Assembly: GCA_037200525.1 (NCBI GenBank)
Contig: JBBCGG010000001.1
Location: 2,274,501-2,338,500 of the forward strand
DNA length: 64,000 nt
Source: Methylocella sp.
GTDB taxonomy: Bacteria > Pseudomonadota > Alphaproteobacteria > Rhizobiales > Beijerinckiaceae
Direction: 5' to 3'
Position 1 is the first letter of the stretch. Every line of letters starts with the position of its first letter. The notes beneath the pieces were generated by a model, which ran no database searches, was not told where the DNA came from, and saw nothing but the letters and a program-made list of their open reading frames with translations. Both the position numbers and the translations under genes were made by a program. Shown here in pieces: positions 52,917 through 61,794 of the stretch.

Positions 52917-54773
52917 TCAAAGGGTTGCTGCTAGCGCGCCTTTGAGAATCGCCGGAACATTGGCGCCCGGATAAGCAAAATCGACGATGCCGGCGTCACG
53001 TAACGCCAGCTCCATATCGCCCGGTGGGGCCGCGAGATAAATGGCTGCGGCTCCTGCCGCACGCAGGGCTTTCGCCGCGGCCGTGGCTCCGGCAAGCATA
53101 CCGCCGGATGTGCAAATGCAGGCGATCTTGCATCCCGAGAGCCTGAAAGCCTCTGCCGCCGCCGCCGGGCGCTCGAAACCGTCACTGCTCAAAACTTCGA
53201 TCCCCGCAATCTCGAAAAAGTCCATGGCGAACGTCGCGCGTGGCGCGAAAGTTTCCGAGGGACCAAGATTTGCGAGAAAAAGCTTGGGCCTTGCGCCGGT
53301 CCGCATAAGGGCGGCGTCGGACGCCGCCCTCAACGACTCAAAGGGTTCGGCGTCGCGATGCCAGGCCAGCGGAATGCAGCCGCCATGCGCTGGCGTTGGC
53401 GTCTCACGCGGGGGAGCAGGAGCCATGGCCAGCACGCGGACTGGCGTTGCGGCAAGGTCGGGAAATGTGCTGACGCCGACGATCGGCATGGCGCGGCGCG
53501 CGATCGCCTCGCACCGCCTTGCGGCAGTTGCGGCGATCTCTTCTTGCGGCAGACCGGCTTTGAGGCTCTCAATCATTCCGCCAGCTTTCTCGAAGCGCTG
53601 GAAGAGGGACCAGGCTCGCTCGCAAAGTTGATCCGTCAGCGCCTCAAACCCGCCGGAGCCAGCTGCGGGGTCCGCGACCATCGCAACATGGGCTTCCTCC
53701 AGCAGCAGCAATTGCGTATTGCGAGCAATGCGGCGCGCGAAGTCGTCGGGCAGCCCTAGCGCAAGCGTGAAAGGCAGCATGGTAATCACGTCTGCTCCCC
53801 CAAGTCCGGCGGCAAACGCCGCTGTGGTCGCCCGGCATATGTTGACCCAGGGGTCTTGCCTCGTCATCATTCGGAACGCGGTCTCGGCATGCAGCCGGAC
53901 CGGCTTCGCCGCCAGGCCGCAAGCTGCCTCTACGCACGCCCAGAGCCGCCGTAATGCGCGGAATTTGGCGAGGGTCAAAAATTCGTCGGCGTCGGCGACG
54001 AGAAGAAAAGCGATCTCGTCTCTGGCTTCCTCGAGCGATGCGCCATTGGTTTCGAGAAGCCTCAGATAGGCGAGGCCAGTCGCCAGCGCCGCGGCGAGTT
54101 CCTGCGCTTCACCCGCGCCGGCTTCATGATAGGGCCGACCATCGGCGACCATCAAGCGTCCGGAAAAGCCGCTGGCGCGCAGAGTCCGGCGCAGGCCTTC
54201 CGCCGTGCGGCCGATCCCGGCGAGGGCATCAGCGTCAGCGCCAGAGCGGGCAAAAATGCCGATCGGATCGAGGCCAAAGTCGACATCGAGCGCTGCGGCG
54301 GTCAAGCGCCGCTTGTGAGCCAAAAGGCCGAACCAAGCGGCGATCTCGCTGGCGCGGTCTCCGGCGTCAAGGCGCAACGAAACTAGATCAAGTTCGATAT
54401 TTTGCAGCGCGGCGTCAAGGTCGCTTTCGCTTGCGATGTCGAGACCAAAGCCGCGTCCGCTCTCGGCCTTTGATACGCAGAGCGTTAGGGCGCCGGCACC
54501 GCTCTTAAGATCGGCCAGAGCGATGTCATTGGCTGCTGCGACTTCGGGATGATCCATTCTTTGCGAGATCGCCCAGGCCCCCGACTTCTGTCGCAAGGCG
54601 CGGTCGCAGTTTCCGGCGCGGGGGTACAGCGGTTCAATCTTCAACCCTTCGAGCGTTGACGAAGCGAGCTTCTCGAAAGCCTCGCCGTTCAGCGCCGCAT
54701 CGACGCGCTTGCGCCAGGCCGCGGCGTCCGTCGGAGGAAATGGGGCGCTTGAGTCTATTTCGGGACGGGGCAA
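52917..54773 (-). CDS. mutA: Methylmalonyl-CoA mutase small (beta) subunit
   Basis: About 618 residues from a TTG at 54773, chosen because AGGAAGG lies nine bases upstream and the family N-terminus (FPPTDAAAWRKRVDAALNG, then EKLASSTLEGLKIEPLYPR) begins right after; the open frame reads further back only through an unrelated gene. The TIM-barrel half contains TRQDPWVNICRATTAAFAAG and GADVITMLPF; the C-terminal flavodoxin-like half (ACICTSGGMLAGATAAAKAL) lacks the B12-binding DxHxxG, as normal for the small subunit. It would pair with MutB to convert methylmalonyl-CoA and succinyl-CoA. No mutB is adjacent in this window. Confidence 0.88.
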   Translation of the reverse strand: MPRPEIDSSAPFPPTDAAAWRKRVDAALNGEAFEKLASSTLEGLKIEPLYPRAGNCDRALRQKSGAWAISQRMDHPEVAAANDIALADLKSGAGALTLCVSKAESGRGFGLDIASESDLDAALQNIELDLVSLRLDAGDRASEIAAWFGLLAHKRRLTAAALDVDFGLDPIGIFARSGADADALAGIGRTAEGLRRTLRASGFSGRLMVADGRPYHEAGAGEAQELAAALATGLAYLRLLETNGASLEEARDEIAFLLVADADEFLTLAKFRALRRLWACVEAACGLAAKPVRLHAETAFRMMTRQDPWVNICRATTAAFAAGLGGADVITMLPFTLALGLPDDFARRIARNTQLLLLEEAHVAMVADPAAGSGGFEALTDQLCERAWSLFQRFEKAGGMIESLKAGLPQEEIAATAARRCEAIARRAMPIVGVSTFPDLAATPVRVLAMAPAPPRETPTPAHGGCIPLAWHRDAEPFESLRAASDAALMRTGARPKLFLANLGPSETFAPRATFAMDFFEIAGIEVLSSDGFERPAAAAEAFRLSGCKIACICTSGGMLAGATAAAKALRAAGAAAIYLAAPPGDMELALRDAGIVDFAYPGANVPAILKGALAATL

Positions 54774-55156
54774 CTCATATCGCCTTCCTGGCAGTTGAGA
54801 TAGGCGTTCAAGCCTTTGATGCGGTCCTGCGTCATGCTGCTTCTGCAATTCTGCACGAGGGTATGATAGAGGCTGCCATCCTTGGCGGCATTGGTCGCGA
54901 AAGCGCATTCGGCGTCGCGAAACAGCAGCCAATCTCTCTGTGACGCGATCAGCAATTGCTTTGTCTCGTCGCTCCCCTTCAGGCGCGCGATAATGTCCCT
55001 GTAGATTTGGTTCAGCTCCGAGTCGGTGCTTTTGATGCCTGCATCGGCGCAGCCGTTCATTTCGGTCTGGGTCTGCGCGTTGGCGCAATCGTCCGCGCGC
55101 GCAGATGAAATCCAACCGGAGGCAAGCAAGCTGACGATAATAAGTACGTAAGGCAT
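54755..55156 (-). CDS. LprI-family (DUF1311) exported protein
   Basis: 133 residues from ATG 55156. Signal peptide (LIIVSLLASGWISSARA) followed by the LprI/DUF1311 domain: CANAQTQTEMNGCADAGIK, ELNQIYRDIIARLKGSD, QRDWLLFRDAECAF, with the typical paired Cys. In mycobacteria LprI inhibits lysozyme; in other bacteria the role is unproven. The end of the gene overlaps the mutA start by 19 bases, and the mutA ribosome site lies inside it, so both are on one transcript. Confidence 0.85.
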   Translation of the reverse strand: MPYVLIIVSLLASGWISSARADDCANAQTQTEMNGCADAGIKSTDSELNQIYRDIIARLKGSDETKQLLIASQRDWLLFRDAECAFATNAAKDGSLYHTLVQNCRSSMTQDRIKGLNAYLNCQEGDMSCPVPK

Positions 55157-55233
55157 CTCAACTCTTTCTCTCATCGGCGCTCAGGAAATTAAGCCATGCG
55201 CGAGCGCGCGCAAAGATATTGCATTGCGGAACA

Positions 55234-55572
55234 TCAATTCGCGAGATCGAGAAAGCAGCGGCCCGCTCGATCTTCCGTCTCGACGATCCAGAGATCGGGG
55301 TCGAATTTGAGTTGTCGGGCTAGCTTGAGTTCGGCCTCCGCCGGATCAATCCACGGATCGCTGTGCATCCTCGCGAACAGACGGTCCTGATTTTCCTGTA
55401 GCTCGCTTTGGGGGGCGGGGCCAAAGAGCGCGGCGACGCCGTCGAGACGGTCGATCTTGACGAAAATCGCGCCGGCCTCAGCCGCGCCGCGTCGGCGCAG
55501 AACGGCGACAGCGCCCTCATGCGCGCAGCGCCTCAGATAGGCCGAAACCCAAAAATCGGCGCGAAGCCGCAT
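55234..55572 (-). CDS. DUF1491 family protein
   Basis: 112 residues from ATG 55572, with TTGGAGAG eight bases upstream; the longer frame before it lacks family likeness. The sequence RLRADFWVSAYLRRC then GAAEAGAIFVKIDRLDG and DPDLWIVETEDRAG is typical of this alphaproteobacterial family of about 110 residues. Function unknown. It is the first gene of the minus-strand set with lprI-like and mutA, and is divergent from the M20 peptidase gene. Confidence 0.88.
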   Translation of the reverse strand: MRLRADFWVSAYLRRCAHEGAVAVLRRRGAAEAGAIFVKIDRLDGVAALFGPAPQSELQENQDRLFARMHSDPWIDPAEAELKLARQLKFDPDLWIVETEDRAGRCFLDLAN

Positions 55573-55703
55573 ATTTTCTCTCCAATAATGGCGTAACCAC
55601 CCGGCGCCAGCAAAAATCGCCTTTGCCCGACCCGCACATGACCTGATATCTGGATGATAATCCATTGGCGCCCGGCGCGCCCCGCCGAATCGTAGGAGAC
55701 CTC

Positions 55704-57086
55704 ATGGCCGCGCTCGAAACTGTTCTGCAAAAGATCGACGCCAACCTCGATTCCGCCTTGCGACGGCTTTTCCAGCTCATTGAGATCAAATCAGTTTCGA
55801 CTGATCCCGATTTCGCTCGCGATTGCGCAGCCGCGGCGCATTGGCTGGTTCACGAATTGAACTCTATCGGATTCGACGCGTCCGTTCGGCCGACAAAAGG
55901 TCACCCGATAGTGGTCGCCCACTGCAAAGCGGCGCGCCCGGACGTGCCTCATCTCCTGTTTTATGGCCATTACGACGTGCAGCCGGCGGACCCTCTCGAG
56001 CTCTGGGAAGCCCCACCATTCGAACCTCGCATCAAGGACGCAGAGACGGGAAAGCAGATCGTTGGACGCGGCGTGGCCGATGACAAGGGCCAGCTGATGA
56101 CCTTCATCGAGGCTTGTCGCGCCTTCAAGGAGACTGGCGATCTGCCCTGCGCGATCACCTTCCTTCTCGAGGGCGAGGAAGAGACCGGGTCGCCATCGTT
56201 GCCGGCCTTTCTTGACGCCAACAAGCAGGAGCTGGAAGCCGACCTCGCGCTTGTCTGCGACACGGGGATGTGGGATCGCGAGACGCCGGCGATTACGACG
56301 ATGCTGCGCGGCCTCGTTCTCGAGGAAGTCATCATCCACGGCGCCAACCGCGATCTGCATTCAGGGATTTTTGGCGGCGCCGCCGTCAATCCGATCAATG
56401 TTCTTGCGGGCATCATCGCCGGGCTGCGCGATGACGCGGGCCACATCGCCTTGCCGGGCTTTTATGACGGCGTCGCCGAATTGCCCGAGGCGGTCACCGA
56501 GCAATGGGCCAAGCTGAAATTTCGCGAGGAGGACTTTCTCGGCGATGTCGGTCTGTCCGTTCCGGCGGGCGAGGAGGGGCGCGGCGTGCTGGAGATGGTC
56601 TGGTCGCGGCCGACCTTCGACGTCAACGGCATTATCGGCGGCTATACCGGCAAGGGATCGAAGACTGTGCTGCCTGCGCAGGCCAGCGCCAAATTCTCGT
56701 TTCGGCTTGTCGGCAATCAGGATCCCGCCAAGATCGCGGAAAGCTTCCGCTCTTATGTCAAGAAGAGCCTGCCCGCCGATTGCCGGGCCGAATTCATCTC
56801 CCATGGCGGTTCGCGGGCGCTGCAACTGCCTTTCAGCTCAGACTCTCTCTCTCGGGCGGCTCGGGCTTTGCAGGCGGAGTGGGGCAAGGAGCCGGTTTTC
56901 GCAGGCTGCGGCGGCTCGATCCCGATCGTCGGCAATTTCAAGGCCGACCTCAAGATGGATACATTGATGATTGGCTTTGGCCTCGAAGATGATCGCGTCC
57001 ATTCGCCGAACGAGAAATATGAACTTGCCTCGTTCCACAAGGGCGCGCGAAGCTGGGCGAGGGTTTTGCAGGCGCTGGCGCTTTAG
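55704..57086 (+). CDS. M20-family dipeptidase
   Basis: 460 residues from ATG 55704, preceded by TAGGAGACC. The zinc peptidase motifs are LLFYGHYDVQPADP (first metal-binding His and Asp), GRGVADDKGQ (bridging Asp), FLLEGEEETGSP (catalytic Glu pair) and CDTGMWDRE; a His in NRDLHSGIFGG belongs to the dimerisation lid. It hydrolyses dipeptides or related amides in the cytoplasm, in the ArgE/DapE/carnosinase superfamily. Monocistronic; a hairpin follows. Confidence 0.92.
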   Translation: MAALETVLQKIDANLDSALRRLFQLIEIKSVSTDPDFARDCAAAAHWLVHELNSIGFDASVRPTKGHPIVVAHCKAARPDVPHLLFYGHYDVQPADPLELWEAPPFEPRIKDAETGKQIVGRGVADDKGQLMTFIEACRAFKETGDLPCAITFLLEGEEETGSPSLPAFLDANKQELEADLALVCDTGMWDRETPAITTMLRGLVLEEVIIHGANRDLHSGIFGGAAVNPINVLAGIIAGLRDDAGHIALPGFYDGVAELPEAVTEQWAKLKFREEDFLGDVGLSVPAGEEGRGVLEMVWSRPTFDVNGIIGGYTGKGSKTVLPAQASAKFSFRLVGNQDPAKIAESFRSYVKKSLPADCRAEFISHGGSRALQLPFSSDSLSRAARALQAEWGKEPVFAGCGGSIPIVGNFKADLKMDTLMIGFGLEDDRVHSPNEKYELASFHKGARSWARVLQALAL

Positions 57087-57101
57087 AGCGCGATTCTAAC
57101 C

Positions 57102-57133
57102 GTCGCCAAAGGCCTCCTTGGCCTCATGGCGAC
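57102..57133. terminator. Hairpin between convergent peptidase and murJ genes
   Basis: GTCGCCA (57102-57108) pairs with TGGCGAC (57127-57133), and AGGCC with GGCCT inside, giving a long stem with a small internal bulge between two convergent genes. Confidence 0.6.
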
Positions 57134-57178
57134 GCCTGCTGTCGTCGCAATGGGCAGACCCGACGAACCCCGGCGGAT

Positions 57179-58714
57179 TTAGCCTGATTTCGATGACCGC
57201 AGCCTGACGCCCGCAAAGCGAAGACCGGCGATCAAAACCAGTCCATAGATGAGCGCTCCGCCGCTCCCGAGCAAAAGCAGCTCCAATTCATTGACGAAGT
57301 GTCCGATTTTCGCCGCAAGACGCTCGACCGGCGCTGCGGCGGAAAGCGCGAAAAACGACAAGGCGCAGGATGCGACCGAGACGCAGGCGGCGGTCTTCCA
57401 CAAGAAGAGATCAGGCTTCATCGTCCCGCGTCGGATCGCAAAAATCACCAGAAGGACAAGATTGATCCAAGCGCCGGCCGCTGTCGCCGTAGCCAGTCCG
57501 ACGGCGCCTAAAGGTTTGAACAGGACGATCTTTAACGCGACGTTGAACGCCACCGCCGTCAACGAGATCATCATTGGCGTTTTGGTGTCGCCATGCGCTT
57601 GGAAGCTCGCCAGCGCCGATCGGACCAGCACGATGGCGATCAGGCCAAATCCATAGGCCGCGAGCACTGCCGCCGAAGCGTCGGCGGCCTCCGGCGTGAA
57701 GGCGCCATGGAGAAAAATGCCGCGCATGATGAATTCGGGGATCATGATGAAGGCGATGAAGAATGGCGCCGAAAGGGCCAGCGAAAGCGCGATGGTTCGG
57801 TTTTGCGCGTGCAAGGCGCCGCCAGGATTTTCGGCGGCGAGGAGGCGGCTCATCTGGGGCAAGAGCACGGTGCCCGCCGCGATGCCGATGACGCCGAGCG
57901 GCAATTGATAAATTCGGTCGGCATAGTAAATCGAGGAGACGCCGCCGGTCGGCAGCATAGAACCGATGATCGTGTCGGCGAAGAACGCAATTTGAGCGCC
58001 GGCGGAGCCGATCACCGCCGGTCCGAGCATCGCCAGAAAGCGCTTGACCGCAGCGCTCATCCTTGGCCACGCAAAGCGCTCCAGAATGCCGGCGCGGTAA
58101 GCCGCAATCGAAGTAAGAGCCAGTTGGAGGAGCCCCGAAACGGCAAGGCCCCAGCTCGCCGCGACAGCTGCATTGGGAAACAAGAAGGCGACGCCGACGA
58201 ATGCGACGATTGCGACATTCATCAGCACTGGCGCGAGGGCGGCGGCGGCAAAGCGCCCATGCGCGTTCAAGGCTCCCGATTGCAAGGTCACAAGGGTGAT
58301 GAACAGGAGGTAGGGAAAGGTTATGCGGGTCAGCGTAACCGTCAGCGCGAATTTCGAGGGGTCCGCGCGAAAGCCTGGCGCAAGAACATCGACGAGAGCG
58401 GGCGTGAACGCCCAGGCGAGAAGCAGCAGAACGATCTGCGAGATGAGCAGCCCGATAAAGATCTGGCCGGAGAATTTTTTCGCGCCCTCGAGACCTTCCC
58501 CGTGCAGCACGCGCGAATAGGTCGGGACAAAAGCGGCGTTCCATGCGCCTTCGCCAAAAATCGCGCGAAAATGATTGGGCAGCCTCTGCGCCACGACGAA
58601 AGCATCGGCGAGCAAACCGACGCCAAGAACCGCGCCAAGCACGACATCGCGTAAAAATCCCGCGGCGCGCGAGAGCAACGTGAAGCCGCCGACCGAAAGC
58701 AGGCTTTTGTACAT
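57179..58714 (-). CDS. murJ: Lipid II flippase MurJ (MviN)
   Basis: 511 residues, the typical size, with 13-14 membrane helices. Diagnostic sequence lies at the N-terminus: TLLSRAAGFLRDVVLGAVLG, ADAFVVAQRLPNHFRAIFGEG, AWNAAFVPTYSRVL, including the central Arg residues of the transport cavity. It moves lipid II across the inner membrane for peptidoglycan assembly. The start at 58714 is eight bases after the stop of the upstream glycosyltransferase gene, indicating an operon. Confidence 0.95.
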   Translation of the reverse strand: MYKSLLSVGGFTLLSRAAGFLRDVVLGAVLGVGLLADAFVVAQRLPNHFRAIFGEGAWNAAFVPTYSRVLHGEGLEGAKKFSGQIFIGLLISQIVLLLLAWAFTPALVDVLAPGFRADPSKFALTVTLTRITFPYLLFITLVTLQSGALNAHGRFAAAALAPVLMNVAIVAFVGVAFLFPNAAVAASWGLAVSGLLQLALTSIAAYRAGILERFAWPRMSAAVKRFLAMLGPAVIGSAGAQIAFFADTIIGSMLPTGGVSSIYYADRIYQLPLGVIGIAAGTVLLPQMSRLLAAENPGGALHAQNRTIALSLALSAPFFIAFIMIPEFIMRGIFLHGAFTPEAADASAAVLAAYGFGLIAIVLVRSALASFQAHGDTKTPMMISLTAVAFNVALKIVLFKPLGAVGLATATAAGAWINLVLLVIFAIRRGTMKPDLFLWKTAACVSVASCALSFFALSAAAPVERLAAKIGHFVNELELLLLGSGGALIYGLVLIAGLRFAGVRLRSSKSG

Positions 58715-58721
58715 CGCTGAC

Positions 58722-59873
58722 TCAGGTCCAATCGCGGCGGCGCGCGAGCGGATCGTCCGGCAGGGGCGGCGCGACCCCAAGGCGCTCCTCGATCAGGTAG
58801 AGCGGGCGCCGCTTCACTTCGGCGAAGATGCGGCCGATATATTCCCCGATAATGCCAAGAGAGAGCAATTGAATGCCGGCGAAGAAAGTGATCGAGACGA
58901 TCAATGAAGCATAGCCCGGAACATCGACCCCGAAAATCAGCGTGCGAATCCCATAAAAGCTCGCCAACGCCAGCGCCAGAACCGAAGTGAGAAGACCAAT
59001 GTAGGTCCACACCTTCAGCGGCATCGTCGTAAAGGACATGAGCCCGTCGAGCGCGAAATGGGTCAATTTCCGGTAGCTGAACTTGGACGATCCATGCGCG
59101 CGGGGAGCGACCTCAAAAGGCACGCCGATCGATTTGAAGCCGATCCAGGCATAAAGTCCTTTGGAAAAACGCGCATGCTCGCGCATGCTTCGCAAGGCCG
59201 CGACAGCCTTCGCGTCGAGCAGCCGAAAATCGCCGGCGCCTTCAGGCAGGCTGGTTTCCCCGAGCGAGCCGAAGAGCGTGTAAAAACGCTGCGTCAGCAT
59301 CCGCCGTAACGGCGAATCTGTTGATCGATCAACGCGCTGCCCGAAAACATTCTTGTAACCCTCCCGCCAGCGCGCGACGAAGGCTTCGATCATCTCGGGT
59401 GGATGTTGCAGGTCGGCGTCCATAATGATGGTGGCGGCGCTGCGGACATGATCGAGGCCTGCGGCGACGGCGATCTCCTTGCCGAAGTTCCGGCTCAGCG
59501 ATAGCGCGCGAATGCGGGGGTCGGAATCATGGATGGCGCGCAGGATCTCTAGCGTGTCATCGGTCGAACCATCATCGACGAAAATGATTTCAAACGAGCG
59601 CGCGCAGGATTCAAGGACCGGGAGGAGCCTTTCAAGCAGCGGCCGTATATTCTCGGATTCATTATACACGGGCGCGACGACGGACAGTTCCGTTTCCGCC
59701 GGGACCACGTCGGGTCTCATCATCGAGGGGGCCTCGTTTTCATCGGAAGCTGCGGCAGGCGTAGGCTCGGCTTTGGTTGTCGGCATCCTGGCCTTTGTGC
59801 GAGCCTCGCCTTTTGCTGCGGGCCCGTCTTCTGGAAAAGAGAAAGTCGAATGATGCTTGTGTTTCAAACCCAT
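58722..59873 (-). CDS. GT2 glycosyltransferase (GtrB/DPM1-like) with two C-terminal membrane helices
   Basis: 383 residues. The catalytic domain has ELSVVAPVYNESENIRPLLE, IIFVDDGSTDDTLEIL, SRNFGKEIAVAAGLDH and MDADLQHPPEM (the DxD-type site). This is the pattern of polyprenyl-phosphate glucose/mannose synthases. Two membrane helices near the C-terminus (about 310-370) anchor it. A 50-residue charged, proline-rich N-terminal tail precedes the domain; internal Met codons at residues 30, 51 and 52 leave the start open. It lies upstream of murJ in one operon and is divergent from the ChbG-type gene. It likely makes a lipid-linked sugar. Confidence 0.88.
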   Translation of the reverse strand: MGLKHKHHSTFSFPEDGPAAKGEARTKARMPTTKAEPTPAAASDENEAPSMMRPDVVPAETELSVVAPVYNESENIRPLLERLLPVLESCARSFEIIFVDDGSTDDTLEILRAIHDSDPRIRALSLSRNFGKEIAVAAGLDHVRSAATIIMDADLQHPPEMIEAFVARWREGYKNVFGQRVDRSTDSPLRRMLTQRFYTLFGSLGETSLPEGAGDFRLLDAKAVAALRSMREHARFSKGLYAWIGFKSIGVPFEVAPRAHGSSKFSYRKLTHFALDGLMSFTTMPLKVWTYIGLLTSVLALALASFYGIRTLIFGVDVPGYASLIVSITFFAGIQLLSLGIIGEYIGRIFAEVKRRPLYLIEERLGVAPPLPDDPLARRRDWT

Positions 59874-60023
59874 GATTTTGTTTTGGCGTATTTTATGTTC
59901 GCCGAAGCGCCCTGAAATGCTCTAGGCTTTGAGATTGATATGCGCAAGATAGCGCGTAAGATTCGCTCTGAGAGCGCCGGAGCAGTTAAAAAACGCTGGC
60001 GACCCCTGGGAGGAGTGACGCGG

Positions 60024-60899
60024 ATGGGCAGCGACCAGGCTTCCTTTTCATTCAGCCTATGCGCCGATGATTTCGCCTTATCGCGCGGGGTCAGCCGGGG
60101 CGTCATCGAGGCGCTCGCCGCCGGCCGCTTGAGCGCGACGAGCGTCATGACGACGCGGCCATCGTGGCCGAGGGACGCGCTGGCGCTCTGTCCCTTCAAG
60201 GACACTGCCGACATCGGCTTGCACCTCAATCTGACGCTGGGCGCGCCGCTGCGCGCCATGCCGCGCTTTGCCGCCTCGGGTAACTTTCCCGAGGTAGCCC
60301 GCGTGCTGAAGGCGGCGCGGAGGGGTGAATTGCCTGAAGAGGAGATCAGGGCCGAGATTGAGCGTCAGCTTGACAGTTTTGTGGATTATTTTGGGGTTCT
60401 TCCCGATTTCGTCGATGGACATCAGCACGTCCAGATCCTGCCGCAAATCCGCCAGTGGCTCTTTGACGAATTGGAGGCGCGAGGGCTTCGCGGCAAAATC
60501 TGGCTGCGCAACAGCGCCGATAGGCCCTCGCGCATCCTGCGGCGCGGCCTCGAGCTGAAGAAAGCATTGGGCATCGTCTGGCTCGCCAAGGGATTTGCGC
60601 GGGAGGCGGCGGCGCGGGACTTTTCCACCAACGAAGGTTTTTCGGGCTTTTCGCGCTTTGATCCCTGCCGCGATTATGCCCATGATTTCGCGACTTATCT
60701 TTGCGCTCCCGGACGGTGCCACCTGATAATGTGTCATCCGGGCTATTGCGACGAGGAGCTTGTCCTCGCCGATCCGGTCACGCTCACGCGCGAAAGAGAG
60801 CTGAGCTTCCTATTGTCGCCCGCCTTTTCAAATATGCTTGAACGCGCCTCGGCGAAACTGACGCGCTTGTCTCCACGCAAGAAAGAGATGGCTGTTTGA
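60024..60899 (+). CDS. ChbG/YdjC-family carbohydrate deacetylase (HpnK-like)
   Basis: 291 residues from ATG 60024 (GGGAGGAG upstream). The metal-binding motif LCADDFALSRGVSRG and DGHQHVQILP are present, as is the C-terminal CHLIMCHPGYCDEEL, all diagnostic for this TIM-barrel deacetylase family. Members remove acetyl groups from N-acetylated sugars; HpnK acts on N-acetylglucosaminyl hopanoid intermediates. The GT2 gene divergent from it makes a lipid-sugar role plausible. The stop overlaps the SDR start (TTGA), so the two are coupled. Confidence 0.85.
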   Translation: MGSDQASFSFSLCADDFALSRGVSRGVIEALAAGRLSATSVMTTRPSWPRDALALCPFKDTADIGLHLNLTLGAPLRAMPRFAASGNFPEVARVLKAARRGELPEEEIRAEIERQLDSFVDYFGVLPDFVDGHQHVQILPQIRQWLFDELEARGLRGKIWLRNSADRPSRILRRGLELKKALGIVWLAKGFAREAAARDFSTNEGFSGFSRFDPCRDYAHDFATYLCAPGRCHLIMCHPGYCDEELVLADPVTLTRERELSFLLSPAFSNMLERASAKLTRLSPRKKEMAV

Positions 60900-61693
60900 C
60901 CCGAGGCGCGCCGCTCTATCGCGCCCGCCCCGCCGATGGCGTCGCCCTGGTCACCGGGGCGAGTTCGGGCATTGGCCGGGCGGTCGCGCTTGAACTTGCA
61001 AAGCGCGGTTTTACGGTCGCCGCCAGCGCCCGGCGAGCTGCGGAATTGGACGCTTTGGCGGCGGAGTCCAAGCATATTTTCAGCTTCCCCGGCGATATTA
61101 CCGACCGGGCGGGAATGGCGATGATGGTCGCGGCCATCGAAGCGGCGCTTGGACCGATCGCGCTCGCCTTCCTCAATGCGGGCGTTTATTTCCCGGCCGA
61201 GCGGGAGGGGTTTTCCGCCGACATCCTCTGGCGCACTTTTGAGATCAATGTCGGCGGCGCGGCCAATTGTCTCGAACCCACGCTTGCCGCCATGCAGCGG
61301 CGGGGCCGGGGGCAAATCGCGATTACATCCTCGCTCGCGGGCTATGGCGGGATTCCGGGCTCGCTAGCCTATGGCGCCAGCAAGTCGGCGCTGATCACCA
61401 TGGCCGAAGCCTTGAAGCTGACTTACGAGCCGGCCGGCCTCACCATCCAAATCGTCAATCCCGGCTTCGTCGCGACGGCGATGACAGCGCATAATGACGA
61501 TTTCGAAATGCCTTTCATCATGACCGCCGAGGCGGCCGCGAAGATCATTTGCGACGGATTCGAGAGAAGCGGCTTCGAGATCACTTTTCCGCGAAGGCTG
61601 GCTTATCTATTCAAAGCTGTTTGCCTGATGCCTTATGCATTGTTTTTCCCGCTGATGCGAGGGGCGACGAAGCGGGTTCAGCGCGATGTCTAA
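60896..61693 (+). CDS. Short-chain dehydrogenase/reductase
   Basis: 265 residues starting with TTG inside the stop of the deacetylase gene. Classical SDR features: cofactor loop TGASSGIGRAVALEL, NAG motif (AFLNAGVYFP), Ser in ITSSLAGYGG and the catalytic YxxxK (YGASKSAL). After the Arg pair of the early strand (SARRAAEL) NADPH is the likely cofactor. A hydrophobic C-terminal tail (LFKAVCLMPYALFFPLM) suggests membrane association. It may act on the same lipid-linked substrate as its neighbours. It is followed by a heme-binding-like gene remnant. Confidence 0.9.
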   Translation: MTRGAPLYRARPADGVALVTGASSGIGRAVALELAKRGFTVAASARRAAELDALAAESKHIFSFPGDITDRAGMAMMVAAIEAALGPIALAFLNAGVYFPAEREGFSADILWRTFEINVGGAANCLEPTLAAMQRRGRGQIAITSSLAGYGGIPGSLAYGASKSALITMAEALKLTYEPAGLTIQIVNPGFVATAMTAHNDDFEMPFIMTAEAAAKIICDGFERSGFEITFPRRLAYLFKAVCLMPYALFFPLMRGATKRVQRDV

Positions 61694-61794
61694 GCGGGGA
61701 ATTTAAGCATATCCGCGAGGTCCGGCTTCCTTGCGGGCCTGTTTCAGGAGCAGGATACGAAGCCAAAAATAACAAATCAAAATGGGAAATATCC

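Noticed and set aside
54774-55115. N-terminal extension of the mutA frame by about 115 codons
   Set aside because: This part is the LprI-like gene read in the wrong frame; the family N-terminus starts at the TTG at 54773.
57593-58654. 353-codon open frame on the plus strand
   Set aside because: It is the antisense of murJ, with a charged, low-complexity product and no family likeness; murJ is unmistakable.
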